From NCBI GenBank assembly GCA_964035575.1, contig OZ037913.1, forward strand, positions 1,054,001 through 1,118,000: 64,000 bases of DNA. The letters run 5' to 3'. Numbering within the stretch: position 1 is the first letter of the stretch; each line of letters begins with the position of its first letter. The notes under the pieces are model-generated. The model saw only the letters and a program-made list of their open reading frames with translations. It searched no databases and was not told where the DNA came from. The DNA is from Rhynchopus sp. YZ270_cl-10 (lineage: Eukaryota > Euglenozoa > Diplonemea > Diplonemida > Diplonemidae). Below, piece after piece: positions 11,252 through 22,464 of the stretch. Both the position numbers and the translations under genes were made by a program.

Positions 11252-11570
11252 AGCATACTTAGGGGGAAAACTCACTTTGTGGGCGCCGCAGGCGCACGGT
11301 ACGCGTTTTTCGTGATTTTTTCCAGCCCCGTTCTGTGCGTTCTTTTGACTCAGCGAGTCGATTGCGTTCAACGGTGGGGTCACACATGGGTATGCAAGAG
11401 TGGAGGCGCGCCAACAGGGGGAGTGGAAAAACCAAGGTAAAAAAATGTTTTTATACACCACCCCTAAAAAAAGGGTATTATTTAGCAGTTTGTTAGCAGT
11501 TCTTTAGCAGTGAAATTTGCTGGTTTCAGCCACACCATATATCCTACAAAAAAACAGTACACAAAGAAAG

Positions 11571-12821
11571 ATGTCGCGTCTGTCGTGCGATCGTAATTCA
11601 GATAGCAGTTCTGCGTCGTCGCCACATATAGGTGGTGTGAAACGTGCCCCCGATGCGATCGACAACGAGGTCAAAAAGCAGCGTGTCGCCAGCGCTGCCA
11701 TGGGCGCGGAGATGGACACCTTGCTTGCACAGTTCTCCTCTGCGCGCGAGGCTTTGCAATCAGGCGCGTCGACCCCTTCTGAGACGCTCAGCACCTTACG
11801 AGAACACACCACGCGTACACAGCAGACAACACTTTCCCTGGCACGCTCCAAGACGCAGTCCTTGCAGGACACATCCGAGGTCATTTCCTCTACTCTGTGC
11901 ACCCCAGAGATGTATCATGAGGTGGACGCAGACGGCACACTCTGGGCCAGCCGAGATGAGCCAGTCATAGATCTTATTGGCAGGTATCTGTATGCGTCGG
12001 GCTGTGCCGAAACTGCTGCGATCTTTGAGGCCGAGAGTGGGACAAGCATTGACCCCGAAGTGAAGGCGGCGCACGAACCGCTCTTTGCTCTTCTCAAATA
12101 CGTTGATTCGAGGAACACAACAGAGCTTCTCGCCGCAGCGGAATCAATGCGTGACGATTGGGCTTCGGATCGCCCCTATCCTGGACCAGGATTTGTTAGA
12201 AAAGAAAACCAACTTGACACACTCCGCTTTCTGTTGCATCAACTCGAAGTGTCGCGGTTAATAAACGAATCCAACCGGGATGCGGCACAATGCTACATCC
12301 GCGACCATTTATCCTCATTTATCGATACCGACAAATGGTCGGTAGTGTTGAAAATGATGGGACGGTTAATGTTTATCGGTGCGGATAAGGTGCCTTCACG
12401 GTACCGCGAGGTGGATGTGGAGGAGACCTGGAGGAAGGTGCGGGTGGAGGTGGTGGAGGTGTGGTGCGCTTTGAAAGGGGAGCCGCGTCATCCACATCTG
12501 ATGGTTGCTTTGGCGGCGGGGTACGAGGTCATGCCGGTGCTGCTGAAGTATATGGCACTCCCCGCATTATTCCGCAAGACACGTGAACTGCACGTCCCTG
12601 CCCTGCCACGTGGCATGCTCTTCCATTCGTCTATCAGCTGCCCCGTCACCCAGCAGGTTACCACAGATGGTGACGGTGCAAACCCCGCTATGATGTTACC
12701 TTGTTGTCACGTCATCTCCAAGGCCGCAGTCGCCACGCTATCCCGTTCGAATCAAACGTTAAAATGTCCATACTGTCCACGAGAAAATACACAAACAGAA
12801 TGCAAGCCGCTTTTTCTATAA
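11571..12821 (+). CDS. RMND5/Gid2-like subunit of the GID/CTLH ubiquitin ligase
   Basis: Single exon, 416 residues. After a charged, disordered N-terminus come a LisH-like motif (about residues 125-160), a CTLH region (about 165-225) and a CRA-like helical region. A C-terminal degenerate RING follows: a CPV start, then MLPCCHVISK and KCPYCP, the signature of RMND5/Gid2 and MAEA/Gid9 proteins. In other eukaryotes these form the catalytic pair of the GID/CTLH E3 ligase, which degrades gluconeogenic and other targets. The ATG follows a CAG by 13 nt. The gene starts 33 bp after the inverted-repeat element, so its upstream region is unusual. Assignment to RMND5 rather than MAEA is likely but not certain. 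Confidence 0.9.
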   Translation: MSRLSCDRNSDSSSASSPHIGGVKRAPDAIDNEVKKQRVASAAMGAEMDTLLAQFSSAREALQSGASTPSETLSTLREHTTRTQQTTLSLARSKTQSLQDTSEVISSTLCTPEMYHEVDADGTLWASRDEPVIDLIGRYLYASGCAETAAIFEAESGTSIDPEVKAAHEPLFALLKYVDSRNTTELLAAAESMRDDWASDRPYPGPGFVRKENQLDTLRFLLHQLEVSRLINESNRDAAQCYIRDHLSSFIDTDKWSVVLKMMGRLMFIGADKVPSRYREVDVEETWRKVRVEVVEVWCALKGEPRHPHLMVALAAGYEVMPVLLKYMALPALFRKTRELHVPALPRGMLFHSSISCPVTQQVTTDGDGANPAMMLPCCHVISKAAVATLSRSNQTLKCPYCPRENTQTECKPLFL

Positions 12822-12983
12822 ATCGCCTTGGGAGGGAAAAAAACCCCTGGTGGCTATAGCCGCAAGAGAAAAACTCCCCTCCCTACCCTTAACGATTGTG
12901 CAATAACAAAAAAAGACCATTTTTTTTACTCTTCATTTACCTCCCACCCCACCCGACCCTACTGCTCACAACAGGAGGCTGCA

Positions 12984-14975
12984 ATGATGATCTCCACTAG
13001 CGGGCAGGGGGCGGGGATCGATGATAGATTGACCCGACATGAAGATGTGTTGCGGGGATACAAAGAGAAGTTTGAGGAACACAAGAAGTGGCTGCAGGGA
13101 CAGCGCGACCTGCCGTCCTTTGTTATGAAGGAAAGCGGCAATGCGTGGGATGAGGTGAGCATCGAGAGCGATGAGTACACTGCTGAGGCAGGCCCACGCC
13201 ACAGCGTCCCCGTCCACGAAACGCTTCTCGAACGCGGCAAGATGTACGAACAGAAGCGCGAAGCTGCCCGCGAAGAAGCCATCAAAAAGGAGCTGAAACA
13301 GCTTCGCACCAAACCAAAAATCTCAAAACAAGGTGCCGCTAAGGTGTTCGAGAAGCCTATTGAAGAACGCTTCATTGAAATCGAGGCACGGAGGAAGAAG
13401 GACCTTGAGCAGGCCGAACGGGGGCGCAACGATGATGCTCCAAAATTCTCTTTTAAACCACAGATCAATCGGAAAGGGAAGCAGTCTGCAACACGCACCA
13501 ACTCTGTCGGGGCAGTCGACCAATGGAAGACGCGGCGCGACCAGAAGCTTGAAGAGGCGCGCAAGCGTCAGGTCGTCGAGATGATGTCCATGCAGCGCAC
13601 CCCAGAGATCAACGAACACTCCCGCCGCATTGTCGACCGCAAGATGAAGGAGGAGTCCACCTCTGGCCTGGGCGGGAAGGGACCTCACTACACCCACGCC
13701 GACTCTCTTCTTGAACGCGACCGTCTTGCGAAGCTTCAACTCTGGGAGAAATACCAGCAGGACCTTGCGGAACAGCAACCAGGCAACCCGAAGATCACCC
13801 CATACGCAGCATCTCTGGACCGTGAAGGCAGTGCCTGCGAACGTCTCTATGAACACTCGGTTGACCAATACGAACGCAAAAACTACCTTCTCATGAAGAA
13901 GTACGCGGCAGAAGGGACCGAATGCTACCACTCACCACGCATCACTATGAACGCTGCGATGATCAGAAGAAACCAACCGGTTCACGAAGACCTTCTCGAG
14001 CGCCACGAGGTTGCGAAGACACGCAAGGAGGAAAGCATGAAGCAGGTCATGCACAGAGAACACTTCCAACACCAGCCAGCGATTAACCCCGTTTCAGACG
14101 AGATTGCGTCACGTCTATGCCAAACATCGCGCGAACGGCTCTACAGCAACAAAACCGACTACTCCGCCCTGCAAGACCAATACTCCTATCAAACAGAACG
14201 ACCAACACCAAAGCGCAACACCCTCCGCCGTGCCGCCTCAATGGGCGCAATGCGAGGAAAGAACGTAAAGCGCCAAGAGGAGCTCCGCGACCAGCAGTCC
14301 CGCAAAGAAATGGAGGAATGCACCTTCCGGCCAAAGATCACCCGCCCCCCTGCAGAGATGAAGGGTCTCGACTTCCACGACCGCACCCAGCAGAGACTCA
14401 AGAAGAAGGAGGAGAAGTTGCGTGAGGCACGCAAGGAGCGGGAGGTGAAGGAGGGGATGGAGTGTCCGTTCACACCGAACATTGGGTACAGAAAGGAGGA
14501 TGTGGAGGAGGACAACGGGCAGATCTATGGGGGCGATGGGAAGGCGTGGGGGTTCGACGACTTTGTCGAGAGACAACGGAATGCACGCAGAAGCACCGTT
14601 GACAAAGAGCGTGGACAGTGGATGACAGGGAAGAACTGGAAGAACGAGGTGACCGTGCCAAGAGAGTTCACCCTCGGCCGCAAGGACCAACCTGTCCGCA
14701 GTCTGCAGAAGCCTCTGTCACCTCCCACAGCAGATGACGATGACACATACGAAGACGAAGAAGAAGGAGACCACGAGTACGCAGAAACAGCAAGCAGACC
14801 CCTCCCGCAGGAGGGCCTTTTCAGTCAACCGGCTTCGTACGATTTCGGCTATTGTATGTTCTTTTTCTTTTTCTCTTTTTTTTTGTAAACTTTCTTTTGC
14901 ACAGCCAACCCAGCAATGCAGGCATGGGCAGCCCCGTACCCCTCGTTTGGTGGACAAACTGCGCAAGCTGCATAA
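12984..14975 (+). CDS. Charged repeat protein with LLER and F-x-P-x-I motifs (function unknown)
   Basis: Exons are 12984-14853 and 14905-14975 (51-bp intron), 647 residues. The protein is highly charged and helical. Two motif types recur. One is 'H-x-x-LLER' (VHETLLERG, HADSLLERD, VHEDLLERH) and the variant RLYEHS. The other is a short F/Y-x-P-x-I motif (FSFKPQI, CTFRPKI, CPFTPNI, YHSPRI). Proteins with this architecture are common in flagellated protists and are often cytoskeletal or axonemal (inference, not shown here). The last exon adds only 23 residues, small and aromatic. The start is the first of two ATGs, 9 nt after a pyrimidine-rich CAG. Confidence 0.85.
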
Positions 14976-17011
14976 AAAAAAAAAAATGAGAGAAGTTCAA
15001 CTAAGGCGAAATACCGTGTAAAAAAACAACAACGGATGGTACATAGATAAGACCATTCCTTTGGGGGGGATTTGAGAAAAAAAAAAGTTTTGATTTTTTT
15101 TTTTTTGTATCCTTTTAGCCGTGTAGTAGAGGAGAGGGTTTCCCCCTCAAGTACCGACATATTCCATTCACTCCACACCCCCACACCCACCCCCTAGTGT
15201 TATTAGCAATGTACCTCTTTTAGGGTGCGCTTTCCTTTAAAAAAAAGTCCGATTTTCCCTTTGGTTTTTACAGCACAGCGTTATACCCTTAAAAATTCCC
15301 ACAGTGTGGGAAATGCAAAAAAAGCAAACAAAGGGGCACTGTTTCAAAAACAACTCTCCCCCCGTCAAAAATCGGCTTTTTTTTGATTTTTTTTGCAAAT
15401 AAAAATGCAAAACAAACGATTAGATTCCCCCCCACAACGACTTTATTTTTCTTCTGACATCTTGAAGTACAAAAAAACCCGGTTCGGTGATTTGTCGATT
15501 TAAAAAAGAACAATAAAAGTTTTGACAGTTTCTCCCCCATACCCCCCACTTCATCCTCTCCAAAACGCTTTTTCAGCAGCAAAAAAAGCAAAACAACATC
15601 CAAAGCAATACAGAGATAACCAACCCCTTTTTTTCTTCGTCTTTTCATTTTTTCGTTTTTTACCACTTTTTTCATTAACCCCCTTATCCTCTCCCTTATA
15701 TACCCTCCCTATAGACCACCCTTACGCTTTTATCCCCCCCTTTTCCCCAATGATGTATGCATTGTGTATTCTGAACGTAACACACTATTTGGAATAAATT
15801 CTGGTAGTGTCGATGATAGGTAAGCAACAACAACAAAACATTCCCGAGCGTTGACCCCCTACAGCTACCCATAGTGGGTACTTAGGAGATTGTCGGCAAA
15901 ATTTAAAAGAAAAAAAACATAAAAAGTGAAGATCGTCTGAATGTCGGCTGCACAAATCAGATTGTTAAAACAAAAAAGCAAAAATAAACAAAAACAACCT
16001 GCCAGCAATACACAGTACAGCCACTATTGGTCTTTTCCCTCCCGTTTTTTCCTTCTGAGTCGCCATTTGGTTCGGCCCAGGGGGTTTTTTAGATGATTTT
16101 TTTTTGAAATTTTCATATTTTTTCCCGTCCCCACTCCCTGCGTGCAGTCTTTCTTTGGGATTGTTTAGTTTCAGAAAGGGTGTGTGTTTTTGACCCTCTC
16201 AAATACTTTCAATTCTGTGAACTGAAAGTATATGAATCTAATAGCTTCAGTGCTATTCATGGCAGTGACGTATATAACTTGAATTTTGGTTTTACTGGTC
16301 GTTTCACGTTGTAAGCCCACGGTGAAACCACAAAGTCAAGTCAAGTCAAGTCATTTACTTCACCACCGTGCATCCCAAAAGAAGTCTCCGGTATAGGAGT
16401 GGGCTCTCTTTGTGAAACATTTTGTCTTTCGTGTTTAGAAAATAGTAATAAAAAATGGAGGTAGAGAACAACGGGGGAGGTCTGGGGGGAGCGGGGTTCG
16501 GACAGCTTCATCCGATTTTTTTTTCAAAGATGTTTAAAATCTTTTTTTTGCATTCTGACCACTTTTTTTCGGCTGACAGTTTTTCAGATCATCAAAATAA
16601 ACTATATATTTGAGACCTCTCTGCTCTCCTCAACCTCCCAATAAACCTACACCCTAAAACATTCCCTTTTCTCCCTTTTTTTTCATTGTCAAAAAAAATC
16701 CCCCATTTTGCATGAATTGCGATTAGAAACCAAAAAAAGCACTCTCCCCCTATCCCCCATTTCCCCCCCGAACAACCGTCTTTGTTAGAGACCGCCCATT
16801 TTTTTTTCCCCCCACCAAAATTTCAACAAACCCCCCCCTCGAAACCCCCCCAAACACCAGAGGGGACATCAAACAAATCAATCCCACTTTTCACACACAT
16901 CACCCAGTTTTTTTTTCTCTTTTTCCATATTCTTTTGGCTTACCTTCGTATAAAAGGTAGACATATTCGCTGTTAAACGCTACAACACAACAACACCATA
17001 CTAGCAACACC
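14976..17011. other. Spacer without recognised genes
   Basis: Two kilobases of T-, A- and C-run DNA. It contains the second copy of the 39-nt hairpin repeat (16203-16241). It also contains an imperfect inverted pair CACGGTGAA/TTCACCACCGTG (16318-16370) that encloses a short TCAAG repeat. Confidence 0.7.
16203..16241 (+). repeat. 39-nt hairpin repeat, copy 2
   Basis: Identical over 39 bases to 7099-7137, with the same ATACTTTCA/TGAAAGTAT stem. The two copies lie in the same orientation in different spacers. Confidence 0.85.
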
Positions 17012-18012
17012 ATGCTCCGCTCCGCCCGCATCCTCCTCTGCGAAGCAAAGGTAACCTTCAAGCGATCCCCTCACGAGGTCCTCGGCGTCGACCGTGCAAC
17101 CAGCCTCGACGACGTCCGCACGCAGTACCTCAAACTGGTGACGGAGTGCCATCCGGACAAAGGAGGTTCCCCTGAGGAGTTCCAAGCAGTGAAGGAGGCC
17201 TACGAAAAGATCACGGACGGCGCACCAACGTACATGATGTATTCAAATGAACGGACCTTCTCGGAGAAGCTGACTCTACGGTTGAGAGAGCGTTTTGCGA
17301 AGATCTTTGAATCGCGGGGTGTACCCGTTGACTTTGAGAAGATGCACGATGAATACCGAGTACGTGGGTATGCGACTGGCATTGTGCGTAGATTGATCAT
17401 AGCGGGGACCCTCTGGTGGATGTTCATGTGGTGTGAACCCGCCCAGCCGGGCTACGGTGTCGTCCTTGCAGTATCCTACTACTTCGACTATATCACCGCA
17501 TACCGTACCCTGCCCTACATGCTTCCCTGCTGTGTCATCCACTCCATCCTCAGTGGCCGTTTCCCTTCCTTCTACACCCCCGTCGGGTCGTACTGGGCAA
17601 TCGACGCAGCGAACTCTGTCACCATGGGGTACGGAGTGCCGAACTTCAGAAGCCGTGAGTACATGATTGAATATAACAACGCCAGAGTAGGGGACGCCAT
17701 CAGAAAGGTGCGCGGGTCGTACAAAAGGGTGATTCCAGAAGAGGAGAAGGTATCAAGATATATTTTTTGAAAATTTATTTTCGAGGTGAGGACAGGTTTT
17801 TATATTGTACAAAAAATCCTTGCACGATAACGATTTTGTAATCAAAGGGTCTCGGGTCCACCCTTTTTTTTTTTTGTTATTTATTTCAACTTCTGTGAAC
17901 CGAAAAAAATCCAACTTCTCTTTTTTTCTTTCAGGAAACCGACACCCCAGTCGTGACAGGCATGCAACGCCAGGCAATAGCATCCGAAAGGCAGCGCAAA
18001 CTAGAATTGTGA
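17012..18012 (+). CDS. J-domain (DnaJ-like) membrane protein, probably mitochondrial
   Basis: Exons are 17012-17749 and 17935-18012 (185-bp intron), 271 residues. A short basic N-terminus (MLRSARILLCEAK) could target mitochondria. A J domain follows at about residues 20-75, with the essential HPD (CHPDKGG) and the helix KEAYEKI. The central part has two hydrophobic, membrane-like stretches (TLWWMFMW and the region around VLAVSYYFDY to MLPCCVIHSIL). J proteins stimulate Hsp70; a membrane-bound form suggests an import or organelle-surface co-chaperone (inference). The short last exon adds 25 residues. The ATG lies 9 nt after a TAG. Confidence 0.85.
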
Positions 18013-18036
18013 TCGATTCTTCTACATTCCCCCCCC

Positions 18037-18069
18037 AAGATGACCAAGCACAAGCTTAAGTTTCATCTT
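18037..18069 (+). ncRNA. GAGAGG-type hairpin, early variant, 3' of the J-protein gene
   Basis: Base AAGATGA/TCATCTT, upper stem AAGC/GCTT, loop ACAA, then TACAAACTTCC. It lies 24 bases after the J-protein stop codon and has the same base and 3' tail as the family described at 28171 and elsewhere. The loop lacks the usual GAGAG. Confidence 0.5.
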
Positions 18070-18296
18070 ACAAACTTCCCCCCCCCCCTACCCCCCCTCA
18101 ACCTCTCCAGTGGGCCCCCCACCCACCTCATCGGACCTACTATCCAACACACCTCTCCACTCCTCTCCGAATATTTTCCACTACCCCATGCACCCCCATG
18201 TACCCCCTCTCTCACTACCATCACCGCCAAAGAACCTGAGGGTCAACGCAACCCTCCTCCTTTCCTTCGCCCCTTTCCTTGCTTCTCTTTCCTAGA

Positions 18297-20088
18297 ATGT
18301 CTGCTGTATCTGCTATGGCCGAGCGTCTTCGCATGACAGCCTTGACATTGGAGAACCGTTACACCTCCTCTGTAGCGTCGATGTCGCCACGCCGCTCTGT
18401 GCGGAGCTATCGGCAGAACAGCCCACGGCCACGGCACCACCAGGAGCACACCTCAGCCTCGCAGGCCTCCACCCCGCGAAGGCAGAGCACCGTGAACATA
18501 TACCAAGAGCTTGCGGATGGGGGTGGTGGGATTAGCCTTGCCGCGTTGATGACGGCGCTAGCAAGGTACGACGTGCAGCTCGAGGCGGCGACAGTTGAGT
18601 TGATCTTTGCGAGCGCAGATGCAGACAAAGATGGGCTCTTATCGCAGGCAGAGTTCCGTACCCTGAGCCACGACTACGCAACATTAGTGCAATGTCTCAC
18701 CACACGGGCACGCCGGCGCCACAAAGAGCAAGAGCTTGCAGAGAGCATCGATGCGGCAAAGGCACGCCTCACAGCATTAGTCGAAGAGGACGAACGTGAC
18801 TCGAAAGCGGCAGAAGGCGCGCGGAAAGACCTGATGGCACGCTATGAGACACTCAAGGGGAGACAAAGTGCGGCAGCGGAAGTGGACGTGAGGCTGCGGA
18901 ATGCGAAGTCTGTGTTGGAGGCGACGAACGAGGTATGCACTTTTTGTGGGGGAATCGGCTGTTCATTATTGGCAGTGCAGATAGCAACACACCCCCTTTA
19001 TCTTACGATTCATTGAAAATATTTACCAAAACTACAAAACAGGAATTGCAAACCGCAACAAACGACTCGCACGCTATGGTAACAATGCTCAAGAAGTGCC
19101 AGCAGTACAGCAAGCAGGCTGCAGACGACATGCGCGACGCAGAGGACGTGCGCGACCACGCCCTGCAACAGCTCAAAGCACAGGAGGCCAAGGAGGCGGT
19201 GTCTGCAGACAGACTCCGCGAACTGCAGGAGCAGGTCAAGCAGCAGCAGGAGGAGGTATTCACACAATCTCTCATAGACAACCCACAACTACCCCCCCAC
19301 TGCTTTCACACCCAACTTTCCTCTTCCATACCAACTTTTCACCCCAACTTAACCCACAGGTCGAACGCCAACACCAACGCACACAACGTCTCTTCCAAGA
19401 AGCAAAGAAGGCGACAAAGGCCTGCGACACTTCCAAGCAGGCTATTGCCAAATGGAAAGGCGACACTGATGAATGCGAGAAGCGCCGCGACGAGGCAGAC
19501 AACAAGGTGCGGGGCACAGCGGACCGGCAGAAGGAGGTCACTGCGAAGCACACACGCTACGAACAGCAGCTCAAGGAGCTGGTTACTGAATGCAGCGCAG
19601 CGGAACGGCAGGTACAGACACTGGAGAAGCGGTCTGAGGAGCTCGAAGGACAGCGCATTAGTGGACAGCGGCCTACACAACTCCGGGTCAAAGAGAAGGA
19701 ACGGACAGTCGAACGCATGCAAGCAGAAGCAGAGGCCGAGGCAACACAGAGACGTGCAGTGGAGGATGAGGAGATGCCTGTACTGCGCATGGAGGTCAAA
19801 CTGCGGCAGCAGCGTGAAACGCTTGAGGCTGCGGAGCGTGAGTTGCGTCAAAGCCGTTCGGATCTTGACAAAAGAAGTCTAGCAGGTGGCGCCGACGGTC
19901 CAGGTGGTATAGGCAGCACTGCCCCCAGCTACGACCCCTCCCTCGGCACCTCCCCCGACCGCTATGAAGAAGAGGAAGACCCTCTTGCAGACGCCCTCTC
20001 CTCCCCACGCCACGGCTCCGGCACGTCGAACACTTTCGCCCCTACAATAACGACAGCAAGCCCGTTGAGGCGGTCTTACTATAGGTGA
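18297..20088 (+). CDS. EF-hand coiled-coil protein
   Basis: Exons are 18297-18932, 19043-19255 and 19360-20088 (introns of 110 and 104 bp), 525 residues. The N-terminus is disordered and rich in Ser/Arg. One canonical EF-hand loop is visible (DADKDGLLSQAEF, about residue 103), with a weaker partner before it. The rest is a long coiled coil rich in Glu, Gln, Lys and Arg, followed by a disordered acidic tail. The role is likely calcium-responsive structural or cytoskeletal (inference). The ATG immediately follows a pyrimidine tract ending in CTAG. Confidence 0.88.
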
Positions 20089-20608
20089 ATGTTTTTGAAC
20101 AAAAAATGTAGATTTTTATAAGATATGGGATCTTACAAAAAAGTGGAATCGGTTTTTTCGACGGAAACTTTTTTTTTTTGTTGTACTACACCCAGTGTTA
20201 GATGTGTTATTTCCTTTTTTTTGTATTCAACGAGGGTATTAGATAGGGTTTTTTCTCTTTGAGACCCTATCTGAAACTCTGATCCAACAAATGTACTAGT
20301 TAAAAAAAGGTTGCGGTTTTTATGGAAATCTTTCGCAATAATATTCTCTCAAAGACGTGCTGTTCTGGGGCAATATTCGGTAATCCTGCAGAGAAGATGA
20401 TAGGACCTTAACCGCTAACAGGGGTATTCAGGTGATGTGTTTTTGTGCCTTTTACCTCTTCTGTTTGGCCGCAGGGTTGTGCTTTCGTCCAGCTGGTAGG
20501 TCAGTCGGAGGTGCCTGCATCAACTTCACTTTTGTATACGTATATATTTCCATCACACCACTTCAGGCATCCCCCCCTTTTCTGGAGGATCAAAAAAATA
20601 AAATAAAA
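20089..20608. other. Spacer with one copy of the TCGGAGGTGCCTGCAT repeat
   Basis: T-rich DNA. The only recognised element is the dispersed repeat at 20479-20530. Confidence 0.65.
20479..20530 (+). repeat. Dispersed spacer repeat (TCGGAGGTGCCTGCAT family), copy 1
   Basis: Shares GTGCTTTC, then AGTCGGAGGTGCCTGCATC and AACTTCAC, with copies at 27475-27540 and 48836-48900. All are on the + strand. Confidence 0.8.
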
Positions 20609-21565
20609 ATGGATGCTGTGTTTGGGGTGGACTTCACCACCGCAGTGTCTCTTGCTGTGGCGGGTATATTTGCGTACATAATCCTTGGGGACGCGGTGCG
20701 GTGGCTGCAGGCAGCGTTGCAGAAGAAGAACACAGCTGCTGTTGCCGCCGCCACCACCACTACCACCACCACCACCACCACACCACCACCACCATCCACA
20801 CCTGCAACTCCCGAGACCCCCACCGAACCTCCTGCACAAAAGGAGGCACCAATCGAGAAAAAGGAGGAATCTACCGAACCCACAAAGCCGTCCGCACCTA
20901 CCCCAACCCCTACCCCCACCCCCACCCCTTCTGCCACTAAGGCGGATGACCTTCTGGACAACCTCCTTGACGATGCGTTTGACGAGGCAGACAGTGTAGA
21001 GAACGTTATCGACCAGGCCTGGGATAAAGTGCACGCGAAGGACATGCAGGTTTCCACGAATGTGAGTGGATTGAATGATTTTATTCAGAACAGTGTGAAG
21101 GCGTTGGATGAAGGGATGAAGCGGGCGGAGGCGCTGAAGAAGGAGAAGAAGATTGAGGAGACGAGAGAGGAGCAGGCACGTGGTCTTAAGCGGCAAGGAA
21201 ACGCTGCGTACGAGGCGAAGCATTATGAAAAGGCGGTTGTTCTCTATTCAAAAGCGATCCGTCTCCTCCCAGACGTCGATGACGACAAGCACACCCTCTT
21301 CAGCAACCGCTCTGCCGCCAACTACTTCCGCGGCTTCTACAACGAAGCCCTCAAAGACGCAGAATCCTGCATCAAGCTCAACCCCAAATTCGTTAAAGGC
21401 CAAATCCGCAAAGGAATGGCTCTCGAAAAGCTCTCTGAATGGGGTGAAGCAAAGGCGCACTATGAAAGCACCGTCAAGAAACACCCAAAAGACCCATCCA
21501 TCAAGGAGGCAGAGGAAGGCATCCAACGCTGTGAAACTGCCCTTGATGATTTGCTGTTTGAGTGA
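20609..21565 (+). CDS. Membrane-anchored TPR co-chaperone
   Basis: Single exon, 318 residues. One N-terminal transmembrane segment (about residues 10-32) is followed by a low-complexity Ala/Thr/Pro linker encoded by ACC-type repeats (about 45-110) and an acidic helix. Three TPR motifs occupy about 195-310. They contain the residues that form a carboxylate clamp for Hsp70/Hsp90 tails (KRQGNAAY, FSNRSAANY, KGQIRKG). The layout recalls Tom70- or OEP61-like receptors that hold chaperones at an organelle surface; which membrane is unknown. The start is the ATG in an A-rich leader after a CAG about 40 nt upstream. Confidence 0.87.
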   Translation: MDAVFGVDFTTAVSLAVAGIFAYIILGDAVRWLQAALQKKNTAAVAAATTTTTTTTTTPPPPSTPATPETPTEPPAQKEAPIEKKEESTEPTKPSAPTPTPTPTPTPSATKADDLLDNLLDDAFDEADSVENVIDQAWDKVHAKDMQVSTNVSGLNDFIQNSVKALDEGMKRAEALKKEKKIEETREEQARGLKRQGNAAYEAKHYEKAVVLYSKAIRLLPDVDDDKHTLFSNRSAANYFRGFYNEALKDAESCIKLNPKFVKGQIRKGMALEKLSEWGEAKAHYESTVKKHPKDPSIKEAEEGIQRCETALDDLLFE

Positions 21566-22464
21566 GCGCATTTTAGAGGGATTTTTTGGGGGATTTTATC
21601 ATTTTTTGGGGGTATTTTTTAAAAAGTAGGTTCACTCTGGGAGTATCGGGGATGGGGGGGAATGGATAATTCAAGCAAACTTCAGCTGACGAATTGCATG
21701 ATGGAGATTGCTTTTTGCGAATTACATTTGTCTGAAGCATTTCACATTGCTTGTCAAACTCAGTGTTTCTTGGGATGCCTGCGATACACAACGGTATTAC
21801 CCCCAAGTATGTGTTTTGAATTAACAAATGAAGCTGATAGCATTTAACCCAAGGAGATGCATGTCATAACTACTGTGCACTGGACCGTCCTCACTCATTG
21901 TGTAAGTACAAAATGATTGCGTCTTCTGTTGTGCTGGGGGTAAGGGATGGGAAGGGGAGGGGCAAAAAAAAAATAACCCCTAATGTGTTCTAACAATCTC
22001 ACTGTTGTGTGCGGGAGTGGGGGGATGTGGGGATTATCACGGCAGTGATTTCTTTTATTTTATTTTTTTCAAATTTTTCAACATTTTGGAAAAACTCTCA
22101 AAGGTGGGGAAAAGGTGTATTGTATAAAGAGATAATGCCACTTCTACAAACAACTTTATTTTGAGAAAGGCGACAGCATAAGAAGAGCCTGAACCTCATC
22201 ATATAATGTGTGACGCACCCGAATAGCGGGTGTGGCACACCCGCTAGTTGAGGACTCCAGCTTTTGGTCCACGCGCCTTTCTCTTTACCCTCCCTCCGCC
22301 TCCCCCTCCTTTCCACGCAAAGCAACAGAGCCTTTCTGTATTTCCACGGTATTCTTTTGCCCTCCTCCAACTCACCCACCTCCTTTCCCCCACATCCCAC
22401 ACCTCAGGAGCGTTCCAAGAGGAACTACGGAATTTTTTTTTAGAATTTGGACAAAAGGGTGACC
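21566..22464. other. Spacer with a 23-nt palindrome
   Basis: Low-complexity DNA apart from a nearly perfect palindrome at 22224-22246. No gene was recognised. Confidence 0.65.
22224..22246. promoter_or_regulatory. 23-nt palindrome upstream of the 22465 gene
   Basis: An 11-bp perfect inverted repeat, TAGCGGGTGTG / CACACCCGCTA, with a single central base. It begins 241 bases before the next ATG. It could be a dimeric protein site or a transcript hairpin. Confidence 0.45.

Larger units (their letters stand above)
10321..11537. mobile_element. Nested inverted-repeat (foldback/MITE-like) DNA element, 1217 bp
   Basis: The ends are inverted copies of TGGTGTGGCTGAA (13 bp perfect), flanked on both sides by TATAT (10316-10320 and 11538-11542), a likely target duplication. 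A second inverted pair lies inside (10394-10417 with 11439-11464, core GGTGGTGTATAAAAA). Between these pairs, a 33-base unit containing GGGTATTATTTAGCAG is present in direct, not inverted, orientation (10337-10370 and 11466-11498). A third inverted pair encloses a CpG-rich array (10426-10971), and a 9-bp minisatellite follows. There is no transposase. It ends 33 bases before the ATG of the next gene, so it may supply the promoter or 5' leader. Confidence 0.8.

Noticed and set aside
10456-11461. Several 110-230-residue frames over the CpG array and minisatellite
   Set aside because: They encode only repeats of the 9-bp minisatellite (IHS, QYT, VYT) or Arg/Phe/Lys low complexity and appear in many frames on both strands.
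20740-20790. ACC microsatellite as a non-coding repeat
   Set aside because: It lies inside the TPR gene and encodes its Thr/Pro linker, so it is part of the CDS.
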